From the NCBI GenBank assembly GCA_032719365.1, contig CM064866.1, positions 73,481,028 to 73,545,027 of the forward strand: a DNA stretch of 64,000 nucleotides, in the 5' to 3' direction. The stretch's first letter is position 1. Each line of letters opens with the position of its first letter. The notes under the pieces are model-generated. The model was given only the letters and a program-made list of their open reading frames with translations. It had not been told where the DNA came from and searched no databases. This DNA is from Prinsepia uniflora (taxonomy: Eukaryota > Streptophyta > Magnoliopsida > Rosales > Rosaceae). Positions 1 to 12,033 of the stretch are shown here, one piece after another. Position numbers and translations under genes: made by a program.

Positions 1-3000
1 GAGTTGCTTGGCAACTAATGCTAACGTGCCCAGATAAAAAGCAGGAAATTGAGGGTAAGGGAGAGGAATTAAAAGATTTGAGTAAACATGAAGGAGATCT
101 GCACATTCTCGTATTCCGCTCAGTAATTACTTCCTCTGATAAAGCTGTACGCCTCTACTTTATGAATTTTTTGAAATTTTTGAAATTTTGTCTAGTTTTT
201 TACCATGTGCTGATTCAATATTCCAAAGGTAAAGAGCTGTTAGTTTTGGGATTTTCATATTAAGTCAGCATAAATTATTGCAGGAAATTGAATTTATGAA
301 GGACGGGAGCTTGAGTCCCAAAGAGTTGGATGCTCTGGTGTCTGCTTTACAATTAGCAGGGGCAAAGTTAGGGCAAAATAGTAACTTTGAAAGAAGACCA
401 AGGGAAGATACAACACAAGTACCATCTGCAGAAAAATTAGTAGCTAGTCTTGAATCCATGGGAGTGAGAATTTATGGAGTTAACGAACCCCATGAGAGCT
501 TCTCAAGCAAAGACATTTCATGGGACAATATTGCTGGATATGATCAGCAAAAGCGGTGCGTTCCATATGTGTTAGTTCTTTAGTTTCTTTTTTGGCGGAA
601 GTCCTCTCATGTGCCCTGTTCTTCTTTTGTGTTCTGAATTTTGGTTCTTTCGTGTGTTCCATATGTGTTAGTTCTTTAGTTTCTTTTTGGGCAGAAGTCC
701 TCTCATGTGCCCTGTTCTTCCTTTTGTGCTCTGAATTTTGGTTCTTTCGTGCGTTCCATATGTGTGTCTTGATTCTTGGAAAATAGGCTGAAGTTGAACA
801 TGATGCACTATGAACCATAATTGCCTTTGCTATCTGTTTGAAGATTCATAGTATCATTGTTGTTCTGGCTGGTTTATAGGTATACATTATTATACTACTA
901 CTCTAATATCTATGAAAGAAAGCTCATGCGATTGGTTTTGTACCATATTAAAATTTAAAATTAGTTCTTTTGTTACATATTTTGTGTCTTGATTGTTTAT
1001 GTATAAATGCATTTATGTATATGCTTTAGAGTGTATTCATCTCTTACCAGTATTCTACTGCTGCTATGTCTTGTGTAGAGATATAGAAGACACTATACTC
1101 TTGGCTCTGCTTAGTCCTGACACATATGATGATATTGCCCGTGGGACTCGTCGGAAATTTGAGTCAAATAGACCTCGAGCTGTACTCTTTGAGGGTCCAC
1201 CAGGTGCACCGATCAAACTTGTGTAAATTTCTACTTTTAGCAATATTTTTATTTTGATTCTAGTTCGTTTTTCTGTCAAGAGAATGTAGTGATTCATTAG
1301 AGTACAAAGATATCAAGTAAAACGCATATCTCATTTCATTGGTTGGAATAGTTTCTACTTGGACTACTGATAATGTAAACTTATTTGCTAGGGCAAAAAT
1401 TAATCATTTCAGGGGTGATATGGAGAGTACACTCCCAATCGGCCCAAACCTAAAAGAGAAGCTGCTTTTCTCCTTTTTCTTTTGAAGTTTGATGAACTCA
1501 GGAATTTTTTTCCCCTAATGAGTGGTTTGCTTTCCTAATTTTGAAGACGAGTACAATTTCCATTAAGATTTTCATCAAAACTTAGGCTGTTGAACGATTT
1601 TTTTGGTGCCAATAGAATTACAGAGATATACTCTTGGAGGTTTTTCAAGTAGATAGTTCATTATGCGAGCTTAGTCTCACTTTTTGGGTCCTTTTTTGCA
1701 ACTTATCAGAATTATATGAATGCATTATTAGTTGGCAAACTTATTTACAATGTGTTCCATTTTAGGTACGGGGAAGACATCTTCTGCTCGTGTCATTGCT
1801 AATCAAGCTGTAAGCTGCTAGGCACTACCATTTTTGGTCTGTTAATAACTTAATTTTCTTGTTTATCTATTTGCATCCTGACATGTATTGGCAGGGTGTC
1901 CCATTGTTATATGTACCCCTTGAGGTTATCTTGTCCAAGTACTATGGTGAGAGTGAACGTCTGTTGGGAAAAGTTTTTTCACTTGCAAATCAGCTCCCAG
2001 ATGGTGCTATCATTTTTCTTGACGAGGTAATTGAAGAAATTGGTGCCCAACAGCTACCTTAGAGATATTTATCCAAGTTGTGATGTTACATTGAGACTGA
2101 TCATATGCTGTACTTGTGGGTTGGAGTGCAGTTTTATATTTGTCTTTTTGCATTCTATAGCTATTGAAGTTTCGTGATAACATTTCTTTCCGTTATATCA
2201 ACTCTATTTCAGGTCGACTCTTTTGCTGTTACGCGTGATAGTGAAATGCATGAAGCCACACGGAGAATCTTATCCGTCTTATTGCGACAGGTGAATTTGG
2301 ATACCTACTGCTGGACAATAATGTTGAAAGTGAACCATTTAGCAAGCCTGCTAAATTCCAATATTTCCTTTTAAGAATTACAGAAATGGGACCTTTTTAA
2401 ATGCTTTCAAAAAATATGTGGAGTCACCATGTGGATCTGCATAGCTTATCCGCTGGAAATGGGGTTTGCATGATCTTGTTTTTGAGTAATTTGAGTCAGA
2501 AACTCAGATTATAATGATGCTAAACTGATGTTCTTATAAAGAAAGATCTTGATTCAGATTATTCCAATACTCTTTCTTCTCAGATTGACGGATTTGAACA
2601 GGATAAGAAAGTGGTTGTAATTGCTGCAACAAATAGAAAGCAAGATCTTGATCCGGCCTTGATTAGGTATAATTTCTTCTTTGGAAGATTACAGTACCTT
2701 AAGTTGCGGTTATTGTTTCCTCACATTTCATTAATTATCTGCAGTCGCTTTGATTCAATTATTACATTTGGCCTACCTGATCAACAAAATCGCAAGGAAA
2801 TAGCAGCTCAGTATGCGAAGCACCTTACAGAATCTGAGTTAGAGGAATTGGCAGCAATAACAGAAGGGTAAGTGTTTTGTACAAAAATATCTCACCCTAT
2901 TTCCCCCCTCGATCACCATGTGCATTCAACCAATGATTCACGAACACACAATATATCATTCCTTGGCTTCTCAACTCGACAGTGATATAACTTTCAACTT

Positions 3001-3364
3001 GGGACATCCGTTAAAGTTCCTTCATTTTATTTTTTCTTTCAGAATGTCTGGTAGGGATATTAGAGATGTGTGTCAACAAGCTGAGCGATCGTGGGCATCA
3101 AAGGTTTAAGAACATCTTCGTCTTCTGATCTCTTGCTCTCCCACATTATCTCTTTTTCTGATTTTCCAAACTTTTTTTTCTTCATGATTTTGATAGATAG
3201 TCCGAGGACAAGTATCCAAAGATGGAGAGCAAGGCAAGCTTCCCCCTCTACAGCATTACAAAGAGAGTGCTATGAACCGATTCAAGGGTCTACTCACTTC
3301 CGCACAACGAAACCCCAAAAATTTCGAGTCTGACACCAAGAAGCCGAAGCTTTTAGTGGATTAA
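1..3364 (+). CDS. AAA-type ATPase, 3' part of gene (5' end outside window)
   Basis: Single-domain AAA ATPase resembling Arabidopsis AT4G04180 (identification from memory). Exons read from GT-AG borders and reading frame: <1-146, 284-555, 1079-1203, 1766-1809, 1895-2026, 2213-2290, 2584-2666, 2745-2867, 3043-3103, 3197-3364 (stop TAA). The frame is kept across every junction. Motifs in order: DISWDNIAGYDQQKR at the start of the module, Walker A GPPGTGKT split by the intron after 1203, YYGESERLLG, Walker B AIIFLDE, VDSFAVTRDSEMHEATRR, sensor-1 AATNRKQDLDPALISRFD, then a sensor-2 region with MSGRDIRDVCQQAE. The last exon ends in a lysine-rich tail (KKPKLLVD). The module implies ATP-driven remodelling of a protein substrate; the substrate is unknown. 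The first intron inside the window starts at 147. Fold and exon structure are very secure; function beyond AAA ATPase is not. Confidence 0.95.
556..765 (+). repeat. ~97-bp tandem duplication in AAA gene intron, includes the 5' splice site
   Basis: The start of the intron is present twice plus a partial third copy. The TTCCATATG landmark falls at 561, 657 and 754, a period of 96-97 bp. Each unit carries the same stretch with CTCTCATGTGCCCTGTTC. The real donor at 556 (GTGCGTTC) is therefore echoed at about 652 (GTGTGTTC) and 749 (GTGCGTTC). The copies differ by a few substitutions and 1-bp indels. Confidence 0.9.
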
Positions 3365-4833
3365 CTTCATAGATGCCTTACATAATGTCTTGTACAAGGC
3401 TATATTTGACCATTTTGTTGTGCACTTGTATATGATGACTAATTATCAGCTTTTCTTTACCAGTATGACTAATATATATTTGTGCCTCTGCCACATCAGC
3501 AAGAAGGCGGCCATTTTCATGTCCGGCTTTGCGTTACCCATAAACCCTGAATTTTATTTTATTCTTGTCATTTATCCCAAAAAAAAAACGACCCTAAACC
3601 CTGAGATGAACAAGTAAAGTTGTAATACTCCTTCATTCTAAGTTTCTGAGAAATGGTATTGTGCCTTCAACGATGATCATTCTCGACCGGTCTGCGACAA
3701 GTAATGAGAAGTGCCTCGGACATTGCAGTTCAATCCCCCGTACGTCGATCCCTGAAACATCGTCATCCTCTTCGTGGTTGCTCACGAGATTTCCAATTCC
3801 TATTCTTCTCTGTCGTGATAAAGGTAGCCGCTCATACTCTTACTCTTTGTCAGGTTTTCGCAATTAAGATGAGAGAAATGCCACTAACTTGGGTGTTAAT
3901 AACAGGTTTCCAAATTATGCATAGAATCATTTATATTGGGGACAGACTCTTTGTTCATCATTTAATTCTTGGTCGTTGAAATTAAAATTGAGTTCCATGT
4001 CCTATTGATGCATTCCATTGACAGAATGCAGGGTCTTATGGTTATGAGCATCAATTTCATTCCAATGTGCCGAAGAAATATGGAAGAAACCTGAAGCCAA
4101 ACCCTTGGAACCGAAGGATGATGGGGACAGACAATCTCATGTGTTTGCATCTTTGTTGGCTGCTTTTGTTGGAGTTGGAGTCTTCCTAGCTGTCTTATAC
4201 ATATGATGGGAAGATAGTAATGGATTTCTTATTTTCTCAAGATGGGAAGAAGAAGGTAATCAATTTGAATTTCTTAGGATTTTGTAAACCCCCAATTTCC
4301 GAATAACTCAGATGGCTCAAAATTTTACTTTATAGAAAAGGAAAAAAAAAACATTCTGCAGGATCATTCTCAGGTTTTGAACATAGTAAGAAAGTGTAGT
4401 TGGTGCAACAAATTAGAAAAGAAAACCTGATGCTTAGGTATATCTTCTTTAGGGGATGACACAACCCTTAAGTTTGCCCTAATTTTTCGTATATGATCAC
4501 TAATGATCACAAAGATGCCCCACGTTTATGCTGTCTCATCATTTTGTATATGACCTCTAATTATCAGGTATCTTTTTCTATGAATCGACGGGTTGTTGAT
4601 AACTAAACAGATAATCAAGGTACAAGCATCATATGAAGCAGTGCCTCCATTACTAAAATGTGATTGATAAACCAGTCATATAGGCCATCATCTGAAATCT
4701 GAACCATTATTTCCAATGAAATGACTAAAACCGCAAATTGCATTGAAGAAGACTCAAAACCAAACCTCCTTCCCTGCATTCATCAACAAATTTGACAGTG
4801 TCATTGCTTCATCAATGCAATGAAGAAAAACAA
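3365..4833. other. Intergenic region with a doubtful ORF
   Basis: Downstream of the AAA gene. Apart from the possible tail-anchored ORF noted separately, I see no conserved coding signal, repeat array or RNA gene. A short A-run lies near 3580 and AT-rich DNA fills 4200-4830. Confidence 0.6.
3704..4206 (+). pseudogene. Possible small tail-anchored membrane protein gene or remnant
   Basis: An ATG at 3704 opens 40 codons up to a GT donor-like site at 3824. Further on, a stretch ending with TGA at 4204-4206 reads QSHVFASLLAAFVGVGVFLA then VLYI, a typical C-terminal membrane anchor preceded by acidic and lysine-rich residues. An acceptor-like AG (TTATGAG before CATCAATTTC, near 4048) would open this frame, but it does not join the first exon in a compatible phase, and the other acceptor (CAG near 4023) leads into a different frame. 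This may be a frame-shifted relic or a gene whose exons I have not placed. In Arabidopsis a small transmembrane protein gene lies, I believe, beside the AAA ATPase gene. No function is claimed. Confidence 0.25.
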
Positions 4834-5298
4834 TCAATAAATAGAATACCTTTGAGATGCTGATGATGGATTGTCTTCTTCAGTTCGCTTCCTTTTCCGA
4901 CTCGGACTACGCCGCGAAACCAACGACGCGATCTGCAACTGAGTCTGCAGCAGCATCTGAGTCAACTCGGTCTCCAGCTCAATCCTCTGCTTCTCCGCTT
5001 TCAGCCGCAAAGCCTCCCTCTCCTTGGCCATCTCCAACTCCGTCTGCTCCATTCTCAGAATCGATTCCGACACGACTCGAAAGCTCGCCGCGAGTCCCGA
5101 CAACCGCGTCGACTCACCATCCGAATCCGAGGAGTTTTCCGAGTCAGAACTCAAGTGCAAGTGAGAATGCTCGTCATCGCGACTGGCTACGTTCGGATGT
5201 CCGCCGGAGAAGAATCCGGCATCAAAGGCGTAATTCTGACGCCCAGCGGTGTTACGTGCGTTCCGGTTCGGTTGGGTTCGACCCCTCTGGAATGCCAT
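4834..5298 (-). CDS. Small coiled-coil, basic-tailed protein of unknown function (154 aa, intronless)
   Basis: One uninterrupted frame, with ATG at 5298 (two codons inside a GTG-initiated ORF) and stop at 4834. The protein has a basic, Asn/Arg-rich N-terminus (residues 1-25), a Ser/Asp-rich acidic middle (about 40-62, SSDSENSSDSDGES), a long amphipathic charged helix likely to form a coiled coil (about 76-125, with RMEQTELEMAKEREALRLKA), then a basic patch RRSPSRKRKR (129-138) that could be a nuclear localisation signal. The layout recalls the C-terminal halves of some plant trihelix/SANT-type proteins, but no DNA-binding domain is present. The clear composition pattern and absence of stops support a real gene. 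Its function is unknown, and it may be a derived or truncated paralogue. Confidence 0.7.
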   Translation of the reverse strand: MAFQRGRTQPNRNARNTAGRQNYAFDAGFFSGGHPNVASRDDEHSHLHLSSDSENSSDSDGESTRLSGLAASFRVVSESILRMEQTELEMAKEREALRLKAEKQRIELETELTQMLLQTQLQIASLVSRRSPSRKRKRTEEDNPSSASQRYSIY

Positions 5299-7965
5299 TG
5301 CCACTGTCAGCGTCTGTGCGATTGTCCTTCAACTACGAAAAAGCGATGCAGCGTTTCGTTGACAATTTTATGTGCAACAAACAATTTACAAATTCAGACC
5401 ATAAAAACCAAGTTTACAATTATAGTGGTTTTTTTTTTTGCCAATACAATTACAACTCAGGTGCATAAATCTGTTAAAATTATCGAGTGAACAGTTTAAA
5501 ATTGCTGTTTATTTAACAATTTGGTTTTAATTGGATAAAAGTTAAACCGTTTGAAAATTTAAATTATACCATTTTGGCTTTGAATTTTCATTTTGCAAAA
5601 TTATTAAATTTAAATTAGGCTGTTAATGAATATATTAATTTTTAAATCTACCATATATTATTACATATATATGTACACATCTCTGTTGGTGTGGTTTTTA
5701 TATTTTGATTACAATTTTTAAGTAAATTTGGTAGATGGTGTGTTTTGTTGGTTTTAAAGACCTCAAATGTTACCTTAGTTTGTTGGTTTCATTTCTAATG
5801 TTATTGTGTCGTTTATATTTTAGTTGGAGTATTTGAAGAAAATTTGGTTAGAATGTTTGAAAGCTTGATTCTATAGATTGTGAATATTTGAATGAAAGGA
5901 CCATGATATTTTTTAGTTAGGAATATGCCGGTGAGCCCGTATACCCTACATATACTACAAATTTTTATTATGTCAAAGTCGTTCGTATCGATTTAAACCG
6001 AACTATTAGTAATTGTTTAATTTAAAACCGTTTCCTTTCTAATTTTATAAAATACAAACTATATCGAACCATTAAAATTTTAACGATTTAAATTTGAATA
6101 TTCCCAATACTTGCATTGCATCGAATCGCATAATGTCTATCCCTAATTATAACAGTCATAATAACATGAGACTTATTTCACTCACTATTTTGCTCATTCC
6201 TGCGCTTTCATATTTCTATATATCCATCACATTTGTTTTCATGTATTCAAAACTAGGGTTGTTAATCAGTACATTCAGTTTAGTATTTCAGCAAAACTGA
6301 AAAGCGGACCGAAAATATTTTTTCAGGTAATAGTATCGGTTTGGTATTGCCGTTCTCCACTGTTTGGACTGCAAATCATAGCACGATCCAAATAATCTAA
6401 GTGGTCCAAAACTCCAATCACCTATAATTCAAGTTTGAGCGAGAGACAGACCGATGAGATGAAACCTTCAAGTGGGAGAGTGTTTGAGAGCGATTGAGCC
6501 TCAATATGGAGAAGTCGTGGACTTGCGATGGAGGAATTGACTCGTGATGGAGGCGTCACCAATGTGCGATGGAGAGGCCTTCTCAACGACATCGATATTA
6601 TCGAAGAAGACAATGGAGGCATCCTCGATGGAGGTGTCCCCGCAATGAAGGTGACCGTGTGTGATGCGACTGCGATAGGTACAACGATGTAGCCGCAAAA
6701 GCAGAGATTTCCAGGTGAGTTTCGATCGAATTAGGCATCTAATTCAAACTTTCGTAGTACGATTGAGGGATACAAGATGGAGATAAAGGCTGAAGCATTC
6801 AATTGTGCGTCCCTGAGAGTGGAGAGGGTGAAGGGTTCATGTGTGCGTGTGAGAGGGTGAAGAGGTGAAGGGTTTGGATTGAATGATCAATAATATCAAA
6901 GATTGAAGACCAATTTAAGTGCTAGTCTGGGGTGGATACAAATTCAGTTGTTGATGCTTGATCGAATTTTTTTTCGAAAGACGCGTTGGTGAATCATTCT
7001 CGCTGGCTACGGTAAAGGAAAAACGAACGAGTGATGAGGATTTTCGACATGAGTTGATAAAAGAACCCTACATTACAGGCAATTTGACGCCAACCGGTAT
7101 AGTACCGTTTCTTAGTAATGAGGAACAAGAAACCAAAAATTAGATTGTTTCTAATTTGATTTGGTTCAGTTTGGTTTTTCTCGTTTGGTTATCGTTTTGG
7201 GAGGGCTACAGTTCGGTTCGGTTATTCGGTCAGTTTTTTAGTATTAATTAACAACCTTATTCAAAACTAAAAGATTAGGAAAAAAAAAATTGAATACATA
7301 AGAAAAACATAAGTGTAAAAACTAGTTCCCTTGATAATACTCCTATTATGGACCATATTTATGCTCTCAATTTTAAAGCAAATTACCAATACCACATAAA
7401 ATAAAAGACTAAATGATTGTCAACATTCTTGAAATTTAGCTTAATTTTACCAACGGTATCCAAATTTTAATATTACAATTATATCGTCCTTAAACTTATC
7501 TAAATGTAGAACAATAGTCATTCTATTATATTTTTTAACGTATTATGTCATAAGTAAAGTAGTGATCACATGAAATAACATCTATACCTAATTACTTTTA
7601 ACATAATACATTGAAAAGTTTGACAAAAGAATCATTATTGTATATTTATGTAAATTCAAAGATAACATACTCTACCTTGATAATATTTGAATAAAATTCT
7701 CGAACAATCTCAAATGTTTAGCCTAAAACGAAATAAGGACTACAGTTCAAAAGGCGTGGTAAATTTTTGCCGACGAAAATATGGCACTTTAACTTTTAAA
7801 CTTGGAGAGCTCACTAGAGAGGAGGCGCGAACGGCTTCATGCGATCGAGTCCCATATAGAATACATTAAACACACGCTTCTGAAGAGCGTTGAATATGAT
7901 GCAATAGCTGATCAGTCAAGTCAAGAATCGAAATAGCTCTCTCGCGTTTCAATTCTGAGATAGCA
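5299..7965. other. Intergenic, AT-rich
   Basis: Between the divergent coiled-coil gene (-) and the PUX gene (+). It contains the DNA transposon described at 6256-7257. The remaining sequence is AT-rich with only short, unconvincing ORFs. The stretch 7870-7965 just upstream of the PUX ATG is probably its leader. Confidence 0.6.
6256..7257. mobile_element. Non-autonomous TIR DNA transposon (~1.0 kb)
   Basis: Imperfect terminal inverted repeats: the left end begins GGGTTGTTAATCAGTAC (6256-6272) and the right end finishes GTATTAATTAACAACCT (7241-7257). The element is flanked by a perfect 12-bp direct repeat TATTCAAAACTA at 6244-6255 and 7258-7269. The subterminal parts are rich in CCGAA/TTCGG motifs. 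The interior (about 6500-6680) has repeated GATGGAGG-like words and no transposase frame. The ends suggest a hAT- or Mutator-like derivative. The 12-bp duplication is longer than usual for either, so the class is left open. Confidence 0.65.
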
Positions 7966-10692
7966 ATGGCATCGGAGGGGAAGAAACCGTCCAAAAGTCG
8001 AGCCGGAGGAATTCGTACGCTTTCCGATCTGAACCGAAGTTCGGCGGACTCCGACAGTGACTCGGATGGCCCACCAGAGTACTACACCGGTGGCGAGAAA
8101 AGGTCCATCCTTCCTTTCTTTCTAATTATTATTATTATTTTACATTTCCTCCGATTTTCGGGTTCTATTTTAATTTGGTTTATAAAAAATTTCAGTCTTG
8201 ATGATTTATTTGTATTAGTTGTCATTGAATTAGCCTGTAGCCATCATCCATGTTTGTGCCTAAGCTTTGAATTCACCACACTTTTTTATGCTTTTTAGTG
8301 GCAATTGTTCAGGCTTGTTTGCCAAGTATATCAAATAAAGCATAGAATATTGAAGACTTTATGTTTTGGTAAAGAAAAGGAGGCACTATGACATCCTAAA
8401 TTCCTACTACTTAATGTTTGATCTAAATATCACATCAATTGGTTGACAATGGATTATCAAAGATGCCAAGCAGTGGATTTGATATAAATTTTCACTTCAT
8501 ATGTGATTGCAGCAAAACATCCTCAATGTCAATACGTTGTGAAGAGTAAGAAATTGGTTGTTTATTTCTGATTACTGTTTTCTTGTCTGAGATTTGATTA
8601 GTCATTGGTACAAAAGTTTTGGTTACAAATAATTTTTCCTGGATAATTGATTGTATTAGCATTTACCCAAAATCTATTTAGAGAGGAATCTGTCTTTAAT
8701 TGTTGTTCAAAGTGGAGCTATGATGGGATTTTAGTTGTGAGAACTAATTTTGATAAATTCTGTGTCCAAATGTAATTTGAATTCAGATATGTGGTAGTGT
8801 GGTCTTTCATTTTTACATGTAGGTGATGCTTAGAAGGTGCGCCCTGGAGCCCAATTTTTTTGTAGGAAACTCAATAACTGAGAGCTGCCTTTTGTGAGTG
8901 AGTTTGATCATGTATGTTATATCAACCGAAGGTTTGGGTACCTGGAATGATGTTGGGTGGCCTTTGTGTGGTTGGAAGAGCTTCAGCATGAAGCCATGTT
9001 GCAGAACTTAGTCGTCAAAAGGAGGTTTGGACTGCTTATGCATGTCCAGTGAGGGCCACGGTTAGATTTTTGTTTGGATGGTGTTGTAAAATTTGAATTT
9101 GATTAATAAACTTAGTTTCTAGAAGAGGGTTATGGGGAATGGATATAAGATGTAGAAGTGGTATGCTAAAACTGTTCCTTTATGTATCGCTTGATAGGCC
9201 TTGAATGAAATGCATAGCCCAATAGTCTGCTGAGTATCCTTTTTCTTTCTATTTTTAATCTTAAGTTACCTCTAAGTCTTGTCTATGCGGGTAGTGTCAT
9301 GTGGCTTACTTTCAATAAACTCAAGTTTAATGCTCTTTAGTACCAAATCTAACCATTCTAGAGGCTGATATGTTAGCATGATTTCAAAGAAATTCTAACA
9401 TTTGTAATTACAATATATGCAGTGGAATGCTTGTTCAGGATCCTACAAAGGGTAATGATGTGGATTCAATTTTCGACCAAGCTAGGGAATTGGGAGCTGT
9501 AGAGGGGCCTTTTGATCCTTCTAATGCATCGTCAAGCTCAAGAAGCTTTACTGGAACCGGTAGGCTACTCTCTGGAGAAACTGTACAATCTGCTCCCCAA
9601 CAACCCGAGACTGTTGTTCATAACATTATTTTCTGGTCTGATGGGTTCACTATAAATGATGGCCCGTTGAGGAGGTTGGATGATCCCGAAAATGCATCTT
9701 TCTTAGAGGTAACAACAATGGAAGTTTGACTCAAAATGAAGACTAACAAAGAAACTAGCACATTATAGAATCAGATGTTGTGGTTGAAGTTGATTACCCC
9801 TGGCCTTTAAAATTATTTTCTATACCATAAACATAGCATTGTGCATTCTTGCCTTCTGCTTATTGTTTGCTAGTTAATATCATGACTCTGCGTTCAATCT
9901 ATTGGATGACATGTTTTCTCATACATATATATCCATCTGGAAACACCAGGTAGAAGCGCTGGGTTGCTTCTGCTTTGTTTCATGGTATTGTGGGATATGA
10001 TATTCTATATCTGACCGTTCTTTTTCTCCACACAGAGCATCAAAAAGTCTGAATGTCCAAAAGAGTTGGAACCTGAAGGCAGAAGTACCCCAGTTCATGT
10101 CAATCTAATAAGGAGGAATGAGCAGTTCCCAGTGAGTTATCTCTTTACAATCTTTCCATTTGAGAAGTATTCTAGTTGATGGTTCTCCAATGAACTCAAA
10201 CTGCAAGTGCATCTCTTCACTTTCAAATGCATTTAAATTTTGATGGCCTCTTCTCAAAGTCCAATCGAGAATATTTTGCTTTACCAGTGATTGATATTTA
10301 TGTCCTTGTAGGAACCTGTGAAGCGTCATGTTCCTTTTCAAGGTGTGGGAAGAACTCTAGGTAGCAGCTCTACTCCAGCATCATCTGAGCCAACTTCTGC
10401 ATCGACTCCTCTCAACGCTGCTGCAACCCCATCCATGTGCCTAGTTGTGGATGAAACATTGCCATCAACATCGATTCAACTTAGGCTGGCTGATGGGTCC
10501 CGCATGGTTGCACATTTTAACTACCACCATACCATCAGTGACATTCGTGCCTTCATTGACATATCTAGGCCCGAGGGTCCAAGGAATTATCACCTGCGGA
10601 TTATGGGGTTCCCTCCCAAACTCCTCAATGACCCAACCCAATCAATAGAAAAGGCCGGCCTTGCCAATTCGGTTGTGATCCAGAAATTATAG
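7966..10692 (+). CDS. PUX4-like: Plant UBX domain-containing protein, PUX4-like (299 aa)
   Basis: Four exons: 7966-8102, 9423-9708, 10036-10131, 10312-10692. Splice phases are consistent and give exactly 300 codons including the stop. The N-terminus (GGIRTLSDLNRSSADSDSDS, then a YYTGGEKSGMLVQDP-type block split by intron 1) is the signature of the p47/PUX3-5 group. A SEP domain spans about residues 110-173 (VVHNIIFWSDGFTINDGPLR, then DDPENASFLESIKKSECPKE). It is followed by a VPFQGVGRTLG linker and a UBX domain at about 224-299 (SIQLRLADGSRMVAHF ... GFPPKLLND) that ends at the C-terminus. Proteins of this group lack or have a reduced UBA domain and bind the AAA ATPase CDC48/p97 through the UBX fold, acting as adaptors in the cytosol and nucleus. 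Length agrees with Arabidopsis PUX4 (about 300 aa). Intron 1 is 1.3 kb. No sign of decay. Confidence 0.96.
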
Positions 10693-11811
10693 CCAGCTGA
10701 ACTATGTGATGATATGTGCTATTTGATCATTAGCTTCACATACGCAAATTATGTACCAGGTATTAAGAATGTGAACCTGTACTGTTTACTTCATATGTAC
10801 AATGTCTTTAAAGTTGAGTCTGATTCTATAAACTACCTTTGGAAACTCAAAACCATTTTCTTTCACAACTAGGAATTACTGGATACTTCGGCTAACATAT
10901 TTTTCGACTTGGTTGCTTGTTTTGGCATCGAGTTGGTCACCATGTTCTTCTGATTCCGATTAGTTTCATTTCAGACTGATTCCATCAAATGAACGTTAGG
11001 TACAGAAAATGTTCAACTTGCCATGAAAAAAATGCAATAAGCGTGTACAAAGAATGCAGAGCTTGATCTTGCCCTTGCCTTCGCCCTCGGATTCGGATTG
11101 AGCTTCTATACTTTTAACCAGTAGCCCACTCCACTTCCTTTTTTTCCGAGTGTACATTCTAAACTCATGAAGCACAATTGCGGATACAAAAACAATATAA
11201 TTCTCATACGATGATATTACATTTGAGTTCTTTTTACTTTTTACTCTAAAATTTAAATTCTCATACAATGGTACTACATTTTAGTTCTTTTCACTTTTTA
11301 CTCTAAAATTTAAAATTTAAAATTCAAAATGAAATGATTATCACATGTGAACTTGCTGGAGGTGCATAGGATATGATGAAAGGCATAGTTTGGTTAGCTA
11401 GATATAGAAATGGGGTAAACCAAGGGAGTCCTCCATGTCCAATCATCCACGGTGTACACAACTACGTAGGTACATAGTGAGATCTTGTGGTTTGTTGGAT
11501 GGATTTCGTGTGGGAAGAGAATCCTTAATTAGGCATCTCTCAGCCTCTGGGCAACAGTTGAGCTCCATCCGTCCCTTCATAGTGGCAATGTGGCATAGGG
11601 CATAGATAGATTCGACACCAAAGGAGCATGGCTTGTCGGCCAAAACAACACTATCCTTATTTCATGCTACATATCTTTTTGCATCCATCATGAGTGAGGT
11701 TGGTCGCCAAAAGCCCCATAAATCCTAAGAATGTGCCACCCACCACCCACATAACATTATGAGAACATGGTTTCTGAATTTAAATTTTGGATGAGATAAT
11801 AATGTTAGTTG

Positions 11812-11852
<41 letters not shown>

Positions 11853-12033
11853 CAATAGTACAAATAAATTTTATTAATAAATATAGAAATATACATTTAG
11901 TCATATGGACGCAATGAGTCGTACTCTTCAAATGCATCTATATACATAAATGAAAATTTGATTTCAATAAAAAAAATTACAACAAAAAATCATAATTAAA
12001 CTTGCAAGTACAAATTATCACTTTTTAATTTTA
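10693..12033. other. Intergenic, AT-rich
   Basis: 3' flank of the PUX gene followed by non-coding DNA. An open frame on the minus strand at 11443-11643 is too short and unfamiliar to call. A perfect (AT)n tract sits at 11813-11848. Confidence 0.6.
11813..11848. repeat. (TA)18 microsatellite
   Basis: Thirty-six bases of uninterrupted TA dinucleotides; probably length-polymorphic. Confidence 0.95.

Noticed and set aside
11443..11643. 66-codon frame (-) with several cysteines downstream of the PUX gene
   Set aside because: Composition is gene-like, but it is short and unrecognised, with no placed partner exons. Left unannotated.
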